Of a stretch of 15,958 nt of DNA, positions 6,747-12,865 are shown piece by piece. Each line of letters starts with the position of its first letter. The stretch's first letter is position 1. The stretch covers positions 1 to 15,958 of the forward strand of contig JBMZCX010000066.1 of the NCBI GenBank assembly GCA_049613795.1. The letters are read 5' to 3'. The position numbers and the translations under genes were made by a program. The notes beneath the pieces were generated by a model, which worked only from the letters and a program-made list of their open reading frames with translations, was not told the origin of the DNA and ran no database searches. The DNA is from Thalassotalea_B sp049613795 (GTDB taxonomy: Bacteria; Pseudomonadota; Gammaproteobacteria; Enterobacterales; Alteromonadaceae).

Positions 6747-7009
6747 TATCACTCCACATAAAGAAGTGACCACTCAGAACGATATGGGCGACATTAGAAC
6801 AAATAAAATAGGTGTAGATATAGTTATTCTACATCAAACATATTTTGTGCCGTTATCATGGTGCCCATACGTTCCCGAAGGGCGAGTTTTAAAGGATTAC
6901 ATGCTGCGTTATTGATTTCGATAAGGGAATAACCATTCTCTTCAATCAATGCCTTGCCTCTAATCCTTTAAACTCTCGCTAAGCGAGCACTTTCTTATGC
7001 GGATTGGTA
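6747..7009. mobile_element. 263-bp MITE-like inverted-repeat element inserted in alkB
   Basis: The ends are imperfect terminal inverted repeats of about 22 bp: TACCAATCCGCATAAGAAAG read inward from 7009 on the minus strand, and TATCACTCCACATAAAGAAG read inward from 6747 on the plus strand. Both then continue GTG. A TAA triplet (minus strand) flanks both sides at 7010-7012 and 6744-6746 and reads as a target-site duplication. The interior has no protein-coding frame and is rich in dyads: TGTAGA/TCTACA (6813-6833), CCC-GAA-GGG (6874-6882), a 12-bp perfect pair (6888-6899 and 6961-6972) and CTCGC-TAA-GCGAG (6974-6986). It has no transposase, so any movement would need one supplied from elsewhere. 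The boundary is fixed by the restored alkB frame, to within a base or two. Confidence 0.88.
6882..6979. repeat. Internal long inverted repeat inside the element
   Basis: The left arm (6882-6899) reads GCGAG-T-TTTAAAGGATTA without a break in the last 12 bases. The right arm (6961-6979), reverse-complemented, reads GCGAG-AG-TTTAAAGGATTA. A 61-bp spacer separates them. The outer flanks also start and end GTGC/GCAC (6861 and 6990), which suggests a nested palindromic unit of about 130 bp. Confidence 0.8.
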
Positions 7010-7012
7010 TTA
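7010..7012. repeat. Target-site duplication, high-coordinate copy
   Basis: TTA on the plus strand (TAA on minus), next to the other terminal inverted repeat. Three bases is short, so it is persuasive only together with the frame restoration and the symmetric ends. Confidence 0.7.
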
Positions 7013-7593
7013 TTTGGCTTTTATCACCCATGACCAATAAGCTGCCCGATTGTAATGGCAATTTAACCGATTCTCCATCGCTTTTGCATTTTAGGTGAAA
7101 ATCACGAGTCGCACCAAATGACAAAGAAGCAATTAACGGGTTATCGCCTAATTCAATTTCGTCATCACTATGCCAGCCAACAGAGTCTTGATGATCTCGA
7201 TAGCAATTAACTAACACCGAGTTGAAGTGCACGCCACAAAAGTCATTCACTTGATTAAGTAAGTCAATTAACAGTGGAGTACATTCATTAGGTGTTAACG
7301 TCATTTTAGAGTAATGATAACTCAACTCAGAGTCGGCATACCATGCTTGTAATCTCGGTATATTAAGCGTGCGTCCATACATTAGCATTTGATCTTGTCG
7401 CCAACATATTGTTTGATAAAGCTGAGTTAAGTACTGCTGGCTTCGCACTAATGAAATAAAGTTTGGATAATAGTCGACAGTGGCAGATTTTACGGCAAGT
7501 TTTATTGTTCTGTCCTTTAAATTTAGTTCAGCCAAACGGTGTTTTAGTTTATCATTAAAGCGTCATTAACTCCTATATCGACTAAAATCAATT

Positions 7594-8745
7594 ATGCTAA
7601 GCCCGTTTATTTTTCAACACCATCAAGAAAGTAAAAATTTATTCCTTGAACGGTTTCCCGCAAATCAAGTTAATCGTAGCTTACAAGCATGGGATGCTGC
7701 CGACGAATACTTAGTCAACTATTTAGCACAAGAACAATTACTTTTACCGCAAAGTCATCTACTTATTGTTAATGACAGCTTTGGTGCGTTAGCCGCTAAT
7801 TTTAAAGACTACTCAGTTTCAACGGTTAGCGATTCAGTGATCAGCCTTCAAGGCTTAGCACACAATGCAGAGCTTAATTATTTGTCGTTAGATAATGTTA
7901 ATTGTTTAACCAGCTTAGAGGCTTTACCCAACAACGCCACGATAGTGCTTTATAAAATCCCCAAAAGTAAGGCGTTATTAATCGAACAATTAATTAGCAT
8001 TAAGCAATCGCTTAATGAAAATACAATTTTTATCGCGGCAGACAAAGCAAAAAACATTCAAAAATCAACATTAGCCATTTTTGAAAAGTATTTAGGCTCC
8101 ACCACCACTTCTTTAGCGGTTAAAAAATCGCGCTTAGTGTTTTGTCAGCTTGATAATAAACAACATTTTGATATTCCCGCCCCTATTACTTGGCAAATAA
8201 CATCCCCTCAATTAACCGTGTCGAATTTGGCCAATGTCTTTGCCCGTGAAAAATTAGATATTGGTGCTCGCCATTTTATTCAACACTTAGGCGAGGTAAC
8301 AAAGCATCACGATATTATTGATCTTGGCTGTGGCAATGGGGTTGTCGGGTTATCTATTTTAGCGCAACACCCCAAAGCTCACATCACTTTTGTTGATGAG
8401 TCTTATATGGCAGTGGCATCAGCAAAACTTAACGTCGAAAAAAACTTTCCTGAGCTAGTATCGCAATGCAAATTTATTACTAATGATTGTTTAACTGATT
8501 TTGACAGCAGCAGCGCCGACGCTATTTACTGTAATCCACCCTTTCATCAGCAAAATGCGGTGACGGATCATATTGCTTGGCAAATGTTTAAAGACAGTTA
8601 CAAAGTGTTACGTAAAAACGGTGAATTACGCATTGTTGGCAATAGACAGCTTGGTTACCATATAAAAATGAATCGCCTTTTTGGCAATAACACCTTAATT
8701 GAAAGTGACAGTAAATTCGTCACGTTATCCTCTATAAAAAAATAA
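7594..8745 (+). CDS. rlmG: 23S rRNA (guanine-1835-N2)-methyltransferase (RlmG)
   Basis: RlmG transfers a methyl group from S-adenosylmethionine to N2 of G1835 of 23S rRNA. The 383 residues have the family's two-part layout. The N-terminal half is a degenerate methyltransferase-like domain (ERFPANQVNRSLQAWDAADEY at the start, FGALAANF at 63-70). The C-terminal half is the catalytic Rossmann domain, with the SAM loop DLGCGNG (243-249), acidic VDES (267-270) and the N2-guanine motif NPPF (314-317) followed by HQQ. It aligns by eye with E. coli RlmG (YgjO) throughout, including LDIGARHFIQHL. It is transcribed away from the alkB remnant across a 58-bp gap that must hold its promoter. The ribosome-binding site is weak. 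yajG follows after 17 nt and is probably co-transcribed. Confidence 0.96.
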   Translation: MLSPFIFQHHQESKNLFLERFPANQVNRSLQAWDAADEYLVNYLAQEQLLLPQSHLLIVNDSFGALAANFKDYSVSTVSDSVISLQGLAHNAELNYLSLDNVNCLTSLEALPNNATIVLYKIPKSKALLIEQLISIKQSLNENTIFIAADKAKNIQKSTLAIFEKYLGSTTTSLAVKKSRLVFCQLDNKQHFDIPAPITWQITSPQLTVSNLANVFAREKLDIGARHFIQHLGEVTKHHDIIDLGCGNGVVGLSILAQHPKAHITFVDESYMAVASAKLNVEKNFPELVSQCKFITNDCLTDFDSSSADAIYCNPPFHQQNAVTDHIAWQMFKDSYKVLRKNGELRIVGNRQLGYHIKMNRLFGNNTLIESDSKFVTLSSIKK

Positions 8746-8762
8746 TTTAGGCTAATAAATAT

Positions 8763-9338
8763 ATGATTAACTTAAAAAACATTATCCGCCCTGCCCTTAT
8801 TGGTTTTACAGTACTTTTAACCGCGTGTGCTGCCAACATTAACCACTTAGTAGTGACGCCTGATATACTAATTTCAGCTAATAACTTGCAAAGCATTCCA
8901 TCACTTAACATTTCAACCAATGACTTAAGAACCGCTCAGCACGTATTGCAAATAATAAAAGAAGGCGAAGGCGCTAAGCTACTCACCAGCCAATCTTCAT
9001 TAGCGGGTATTATTGACACCAGCGTAAAGTCAGCATTTAAAAAAGCAGGTGCCCAGCTAACACCTATGGCTAATAACAACGTAACAATTAACATTAACAA
9101 TGCATTGATCAATGTTAATCAAAGTATGATGAAATACACGGCAAATAATGTAATCGCATTGAGCGTTGTTATCAATAACGGGACTGAAACATTAACAAAA
9201 AGTTATAAAACTTCAGGTAAAAGTAATGGTCCATTACAAGCAGATATTGCCGTATTAGAACGCGATTTTACGCAACAATTAAGTAAGTTACTTGCCAATA
9301 TTGTTACTGATCCACAACTAATTGAATTTATGAGGTAA
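8763..9338 (+). CDS. yajG: YajG family lipoprotein
   Basis: A predicted envelope lipoprotein of unknown biochemical role. The 191 residues begin with a type II signal peptide (basic residues, hydrophobic stretch, lipobox LTAC with C22). The residues after C22 are not Asp at +2, so outer-membrane sorting is plausible. The body matches E. coli YajG in order: a VTPDI segment after the signal, a RTAQ segment near 56-59, VTININNALINVNQ near 106-119, repeated hydrophobic strands, and the terminal helix ending PQLIEF. In E. coli yajG lies directly beside ampG and bolA, and both are in this window. The cyclophilin gene follows after two bases, and its ribosome-binding site (GAGG) is embedded in the last codons of yajG. 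Confidence 0.88.
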   Translation: MINLKNIIRPALIGFTVLLTACAANINHLVVTPDILISANNLQSIPSLNISTNDLRTAQHVLQIIKEGEGAKLLTSQSSLAGIIDTSVKSAFKKAGAQLTPMANNNVTININNALINVNQSMMKYTANNVIALSVVINNGTETLTKSYKTSGKSNGPLQADIAVLERDFTQQLSKLLANIVTDPQLIEFMR

Positions 9339-9340
9339 CT

Positions 9341-9928
9341 ATGAGACTTTTCCTTTTTTTATCACTTTTCTCGTTAGTAAGCTTTCAGTCTTTTAGCCAA
9401 AACTTAGCGATTGATCCTTACAATTTATATCCTAAAGTAAAATTTGAGACATCAAAAGGAACAGTCATCGTTGAATTAGATCGTGTACGAGCACCACTGA
9501 CTGTTGATAACTTTTTAACCTACGTGGTTAGCAGTGAATATAACAACACCATTTTTCATCGTGTAATTGACGACTTTATTGTGCAGGGCGGTGGTTATAG
9601 CGCTGATTTTGCCATAAAAAAAACCAATGGCGATATTGTCAATGAGTCGGGTAATGGCTTAAAAAATGTGACAGGCACCATTGCTATGGCAAAAGAAAAC
9701 CAACCCCATACCGCTAATCGACAATTCTTTTTTAATGTTGCAGATAACAGCAGTTTAGACCCAGGTAGACGATGGGGCTATACCGTATTTGGCAGTATTA
9801 TTGAAGGTGAAGAAATTGTAATGGCAATGGCTAAAGTGAAAACACACTTTGATGAAACCCTTGCTTGGGACGACGTACCAGTAGAGCCTATTATTTTAAT
9901 TAAGGCGACCTTACTACCTGCAGATTAG
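9341..9928 (+). CDS. Secreted cyclophilin-type peptidyl-prolyl cis-trans isomerase
   Basis: It catalyses proline cis-trans isomerisation during folding of exported proteins, most likely in the periplasm. The 195 residues begin with a Sec signal (MRLFLFLSLF... with probable cleavage after about residue 19, SFS/Q). The cyclophilin domain spans roughly 33-192. It starts with VKFETSKGTVIVEL and has the active-site stretch FHRVIDDFIVQGGG (72-85), where R74 is the catalytic Arg. It then has GTIAMA (112-117), RQFFFNV (127-133; canonical QFFINV) and a LDPGRRWGYTVFG stretch (139-151). It is related to PpiA of E. coli but also carries a short N-terminal extension. It is the last gene of the rlmG-yajG-ppi group. 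No strong terminator was found downstream. Confidence 0.93.
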   Translation: MRLFLFLSLFSLVSFQSFSQNLAIDPYNLYPKVKFETSKGTVIVELDRVRAPLTVDNFLTYVVSSEYNNTIFHRVIDDFIVQGGGYSADFAIKKTNGDIVNESGNGLKNVTGTIAMAKENQPHTANRQFFFNVADNSSLDPGRRWGYTVFGSIIEGEEIVMAMAKVKTHFDETLAWDDVPVEPIILIKATLLPAD

Positions 9929-10020
9929 TACTTTAATACAATTAGTTAATTTCAAAATAAAATAAAAACCTTATATTACATACAATTAAATTTAAAGTGT
10001 GATTTTTACACCCCAAGCCT

Positions 10021-10049
10021 TTGACAAGTTCCCTTTTATCTACGATACA
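10021..10049 (+). promoter_or_regulatory. Possible sigma-70 promoter in the 9929-10182 gap
   Basis: A perfect -35 box TTGACA (10021-10026) is followed, with a 17-nt spacer, by GATACA (10044-10049), a poor -10 box (three of six). Transcription from it would start near 10056, at the left arm of the stem-loop at 10053-10092. The -35 match is exact, but the weak -10 keeps the call tentative. Confidence 0.35.
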
Positions 10050-10052
10050 TTA

Positions 10053-10092
10053 AGTAGCAATAAACAAAAGTAAAAACAATATTATTGCTACT
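10053..10092 (+). promoter_or_regulatory. Stem-loop with perfect 10-bp arms in the leader region
   Basis: AGTAGCAATA (10053-10062) pairs exactly with TATTGCTACT (10083-10092) across a 20-nt A-rich loop. No T-run follows, so it is not a terminator for the upstream cyclophilin gene. If the TTGACA promoter is used, it would form the extreme 5' end of the mRNA. Alternatively it could be an operator dyad. Confidence 0.4.
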
Positions 10093-10132
10093 CGATGGAT
10101 CAGGTAGTTATTTTCATATTATTTAGATATTT

Positions 10133-10160
10133 TTTGCAGAATCTTTTCCACTTTTATACT
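10133..10160 (+). promoter_or_regulatory. Likely promoter for the small unknown gene
   Basis: TTTGCA (10133-10138) and TATACT (10155-10160) are separated by 16 nt. A start near 10167 would give a leader of about 15 nt that still includes the GGGG ribosome-binding site before the ATG at 10183. Confidence 0.4.
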
Positions 10161-10182
10161 TTGTTGTTTTTTGGGGATTAAA

Positions 10183-10512
10183 ATGATAATTGAGCAGTTT
10201 ATCAATGAAAAAGTTACACAAATCAGCGCTTATATTAGTGCGGTAATAAAGAAAACTATCCATTACACCGAACTCGATCGCTTCGTTGATGACACCATGG
10301 AAGAGTGGACTTTATTACAAGTAAACGATGAAACCCCTAATAGCGCTAAAGAACGTGTTTTTTGGCATATTATTCATTTACTCTGTTTAAATGGCGCACA
10401 GGCTCTAAGAAGCAACCTCTTTGTTAAAGCTGAAATTAATACCTGTGTCGACTTTTTCAAAGGTATTGGTAGTTACCCAATAGATTGCATAGGTTGGAGA
10501 CCGATCCCCTAA
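10183..10512 (+). CDS. Conserved small protein of unknown function
   Basis: I do not recognise a named family with certainty. The 109 residues are soluble, with no signal peptide or membrane segment. They look mostly helical: an amphipathic N-terminal helix (MIIEQFINEKVTQISAYI), an acidic EEW segment near 41-43, a VFWHIIHLL helix near 60-68, and a C-terminal tail ending YPIDCIGWRP, which resembles short uncharacterised gammaproteobacterial proteins I have seen. Two Cys lie in the C-terminal third. The ATG at 10183 is preferred over a TTG four codons earlier because GGGG lies about seven nt before it and a -10 box sits 22 nt upstream. It is followed 101 bp later by ampG on the same strand. Function unknown. 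Confidence 0.75.
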   Translation: MIIEQFINEKVTQISAYISAVIKKTIHYTELDRFVDDTMEEWTLLQVNDETPNSAKERVFWHIIHLLCLNGAQALRSNLFVKAEINTCVDFFKGIGSYPIDCIGWRPIP

Positions 10513-10613
10513 GCTTGTTACCCAAGATTTAATAATAAACTTCTGTTATACCTTACATTTTGTTAGCCTATTATATCTCGTTTTTATTACTGATTTTTTA
10601 GGCTTTATCAATT

Positions 10614-11858
10614 ATGCAGTCTCCTACATTTAAGCAAGCCATTTTTAACAAGCATATGCTGATCTGCATATTTACGGGTTTTAGTTCAGGATTACCTCTT
10701 TTTATTCTTTACCAATTAATTCCGGGATGGCTCCGCTCTGAAGGTGTTAGCCTTGCTGAAATAGGCTTATTTTCATTAATTGGAATACCCTATGTATGGA
10801 AATTTTTATGGTCGCCATTAATGGATCGATATTCTTTTCCATTATTTGGCCGACGTAGATCTTGGATGCTATTTACGCAACTTTTTTTATTAGTCACCAT
10901 TGCCGCCTTTGGCTTTCTAAATCCTGTAGAAAATATTTGGTCAGTAGCATATCTTGCGGCGGCTGTAGCATTTTTTAGTGCCAGTCAAGACATTGTATTA
11001 GACGCATACCGTAGAGAACTATTACTTGACCATGAGTTAGGGTTAGGAAATTCAATACATGTGCAAGCATACAGACTGTCAGGTTTAGTTCCTGGATCGT
11101 TAGCCTTTATACTTGCTGATCATATTAGCTGGCAATCAGTATTTCTCATTGTTGCTTCATTTATGCTCGTAGGTCTACTATTAACATTATTTATTAAAGA
11201 AAAAGACTCAACAAAACTACAACCTAAAACGCTACAGCAAGCAGTTGTATTACCCTTTAAGGACTTTATTGAAAGAAAAGGGATTAAGCCTGCTTTACAA
11301 ATTTTAATTTTTCTTTTTCTTTATAAATTAGGCGACAATATGGCAACCGCCCTTCAAACTCCCTTTTTTATTGACCTTGGCTTTAGCAAAACTGAAATAG
11401 GTGTAGTTGCTAAAACATCGTCATTAATAGCAATGACAATTGGTTTAGCTGTTGGCGGCATTGTCATGATAAAGCTCAGTATCAATAGAGCACTCTGGTT
11501 ATTTGGCTTAGTTCAAATAGCGAGTATTTTAGGTTTTGCTGCATTAGCTGAAATTGGCCACAACACATACGCTCTTGCATTGGCTATGGGCTTCGAATAT
11601 TTAGGTGTTGGACTTGGTACCGCTGCGTTTACTGCATTTATCGCTAAAACAACGAATCCTGCATTCGCTGCTACACAGTTTGCATTATTTACAGCTCTAA
11701 CAGCCTTACCTCGTACTTTTGCTAATGCGACAACAGGCTTAATTGTTGAACAAGTTGGCTGGACAAACTTTTACTTTCTTTGCACCATTTTAGCTATTCC
11801 GGGTATGCTAATGTTATTTAAAATAGCCCCATGGAATCACACTAGCGAAACTCAATAA
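10614..11858 (+). CDS. ampG: Muropeptide permease AmpG (MFS)
   Basis: AmpG imports GlcNAc-anhydro-muropeptides from the periplasm for cell-wall recycling and thereby feeds the signal for AmpC induction where AmpR is present. The 414 residues form about 12 membrane helices. Family motifs: SSGLPLF (24-30), YVWKFLWSPLMDRY (60-73), FGRRRSW (78-84), SASQDIVLDAYR (122-133) with the conserved Gln-Asp pair, LYKLGD in the second half, and ATQFALFTALTALPR. E. coli AmpG has 491 residues with two extra C-terminal helices. These are absent here, as in shorter family members. A possible promoter is TTATAC/TATTAT with a 17-nt spacer (10546-10574), though its -35 is weak. Placement with yajG and bolA supports the identification. 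Confidence 0.93.
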   Translation: MQSPTFKQAIFNKHMLICIFTGFSSGLPLFILYQLIPGWLRSEGVSLAEIGLFSLIGIPYVWKFLWSPLMDRYSFPLFGRRRSWMLFTQLFLLVTIAAFGFLNPVENIWSVAYLAAAVAFFSASQDIVLDAYRRELLLDHELGLGNSIHVQAYRLSGLVPGSLAFILADHISWQSVFLIVASFMLVGLLLTLFIKEKDSTKLQPKTLQQAVVLPFKDFIERKGIKPALQILIFLFLYKLGDNMATALQTPFFIDLGFSKTEIGVVAKTSSLIAMTIGLAVGGIVMIKLSINRALWLFGLVQIASILGFAALAEIGHNTYALALAMGFEYLGVGLGTAAFTAFIAKTTNPAFAATQFALFTALTALPRTFANATTGLIVEQVGWTNFYFLCTILAIPGMLMLFKIAPWNHTSETQ

Positions 11859-11901
11859 TTTAACCTATGATATTGAAATAACATTAATAAATGAAAATAA
11901 A

Positions 11902-12072
11902 ATGATTCAACTCTTTTTCTTATTACCTATTATTATGTGTGCTATTTGGTGGTGGTTTTTAACTAATCGCGGTTACACCCTCAAGCAAGGGCTTAATGGC
12001 TTTCTTTATATATTTGCCTTTAATGCCATTATTGTTGGCTTTTTTGTCATTATGCTCTTTGTCACTCATTAA
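11902..12072 (+). CDS. Small membrane protein of 56 residues, unknown function
   Basis: This frame starts MIQLFFLLPIIMCAIWWWFL and ends with a hydrophobic stretch closing in VTH. It contains two strong membrane segments (about 2-20 and 33-54) joined by a short basic, polar loop (TNRGYTLKQG). It lies 43 bp after ampG and is followed within 15 bp by a perfect terminator, which explains why the terminator sits here rather than right behind ampG. A Shine-Dalgarno is not evident. A four-codon frame (ATG AAA ATA AAA TGA) overlaps its ATG and could pass ribosomes on. No family is recognised. The alternative is a chance open frame in AT-rich DNA, but the clean two-helix layout and placement argue for a gene. 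Confidence 0.65.
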   Translation: MIQLFFLLPIIMCAIWWWFLTNRGYTLKQGLNGFLYIFAFNAIIVGFFVIMLFVTH

Positions 12073-12086
12073 CATTTAAAGCGAAA

Positions 12087-12118
12087 AAAAACCTTAATAA
12101 TAAATTATTAAGGTTTTT
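12087..12118. terminator. Bidirectional rho-independent terminator
   Basis: Perfect 14-bp arms (AAAAACCTTAATAA at 12087-12100, TTATTAAGGTTTTT at 12105-12118) flank a 4-nt loop. A-runs and T-runs lie at both ends, so it works in either direction. It serves the ampG / small membrane protein transcript on plus and the DUF1232 gene on minus. Confidence 0.9.
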
Positions 12119-12146
12119 ATAAATGCACTCTCTAATTTTATTCGTT

Positions 12147-12692
12147 TTAGAAGATAGAACGGAATGAAGAACCACCACGATGTAAGCTCTTTCTTTTATT
12201 ACGCATGCGGCTATGTAATTCACGTCTTTTTGACTCTAACCATTCGTCGCGAGTAACACTCGTATCTCTACGGCCTTCTTCACGTTCACGATATGCACAA
12301 AACTCAATAAAGGCACTAATGTCTTCTTTAAGTTCAGTAACAACAAGTTCTATCATAATTGCGTCATCTAAGAACCCTAGTACAGGAATATGATCAGGTA
12401 CTAAATCTTCAGGATCACTAAAGTAAGCAAGCGCGCTTAATACGTCAGATCTTTCTTCTGCTGGAATTTGCCATTCACTATCTTCTATCATAGCCACTAG
12501 CGTTTCTAGTTTATTGATTCGTTCGCTAACAAAAGTAGGCATTTCTACATTAATAGATTGGCTTAAACTTTTAGCATTGGCTAATATTTCGGCTTCACTT
12601 ATTTTTTTTGCACCGTCTTGCGCTTTACGCATTACGTCACGAAAATGATCTAAATCTGATTCTTTTAACTCGAAGGTCACTTCAAAGGCCAT
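12147..12692 (-). CDS. DUF1232 (YkvA-type) domain protein
   Basis: The 181 residues carry a DUF1232 core at about 80-120: LSALAYFSDPEDLVPDHIP followed by VLGFLDDA. The DP-x-D-x-(I/V)-PD and G-x-(L/I)-DD patterns define the family. The domain is found in YkvA-like proteins of unknown biochemical role. The N-terminal 70 residues are helical and charged (FELKESDLDHFRDVMRKA). The C-terminal 45 are strongly basic (SKRRELHSRMRNKRKS), which could contact nucleic acid or the membrane surface. An upstream in-frame start would add 13 residues. I chose the ATG at 12692 because AGGAG lies about eight nt before it and the extension looks non-coding. Transcription converges with ampG. Confidence 0.85.
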   Translation of the reverse strand: MAFEVTFELKESDLDHFRDVMRKAQDGAKKISEAEILANAKSLSQSINVEMPTFVSERINKLETLVAMIEDSEWQIPAEERSDVLSALAYFSDPEDLVPDHIPVLGFLDDAIMIELVVTELKEDISAFIEFCAYREREEGRRDTSVTRDEWLESKRRELHSRMRNKRKSLHRGGSSFRSIF

Positions 12693-12865
12693 TATAATTC
12701 TCCTAGGTTGGCATTCTGTGCGTATACTCAATCTAGCAGAACTTTAGTATTACAGCACGAAAGATAAACGTTTTTTTTAAATTAGCTACTTTTTCTCAAT
12801 TATTATAAAGTTACATGGTACTATTTTTAAAAATATCAATGGTAACAGTGCGCTAAAATTATTTT

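Larger units (their letters stand above)
6655..7535 (-). pseudogene. alkB: AlkB-family 2-oxoglutarate/Fe(II) dioxygenase, split by an inserted element
   Basis: AlkB-type enzymes repair alkylated DNA/RNA bases by oxidative demethylation. The N-terminal part resembles the AlkB2/ABH2 type: PRLQAWYAD (60-68), NCYRDHQDSVGWHSDDE (110-126) with iron ligands H122 and D124, then SLSFGATRDF (138-146). After Q174 (GSLLVMGDKSQ) the frame enters the inserted element and stops at 6960 after 17 foreign residues. The missing end lies beyond the element at 6655-6744: NYQHALPK supplies the third iron ligand His, and MRINLTFR supplies two Arg six residues apart, as in E. coli R204/R210. Deleting the element plus one TAA duplication joins SQ-I-NYQHALPK in frame and gives a normal 204-residue protein. 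The split product lacks essential residues and should be inactive. TTG at 7535 is the only early in-frame start, since a stop codon lies just upstream. Confidence 0.93.

Noticed and set aside
6676..6915. Plus-strand frame of 79 codons
   Set aside because: It runs antisense to the alkB C-terminal fragment and into the inserted element, has no ribosome-binding site and matches no family.
6747..7009. Group II intron or intein splitting alkB
   Set aside because: 263 bp is too small and non-coding for either. There is no splice-like catalytic core, and the inverted-repeat ends with a flanking duplication fit a transposable element.
6960..7535. AlkB as an intact 191-residue enzyme with an unusual C-terminus
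   Set aside because: The canonical C-terminal motif is present downstream, in the right order and recoverable in frame by removing one bounded segment. The shortened version lacks required catalytic residues.
10171..10182. TTG start four codons upstream of the 109-residue gene
   Set aside because: The TTG would overlap the GGGG ribosome-binding site that is well placed for the ATG at 10183.
12205..12393. Short opposite-strand frames at 12205-12393, 13369-13620 and 14527-14721
   Set aside because: Each lies wholly inside a recognised gene on the other strand and has no independent support.
12147..12731. Longer start for the DUF1232 protein (13 extra residues)
   Set aside because: The extension covers the AGGAG ribosome-binding site of the internal ATG at 12692 and resembles no homologue.
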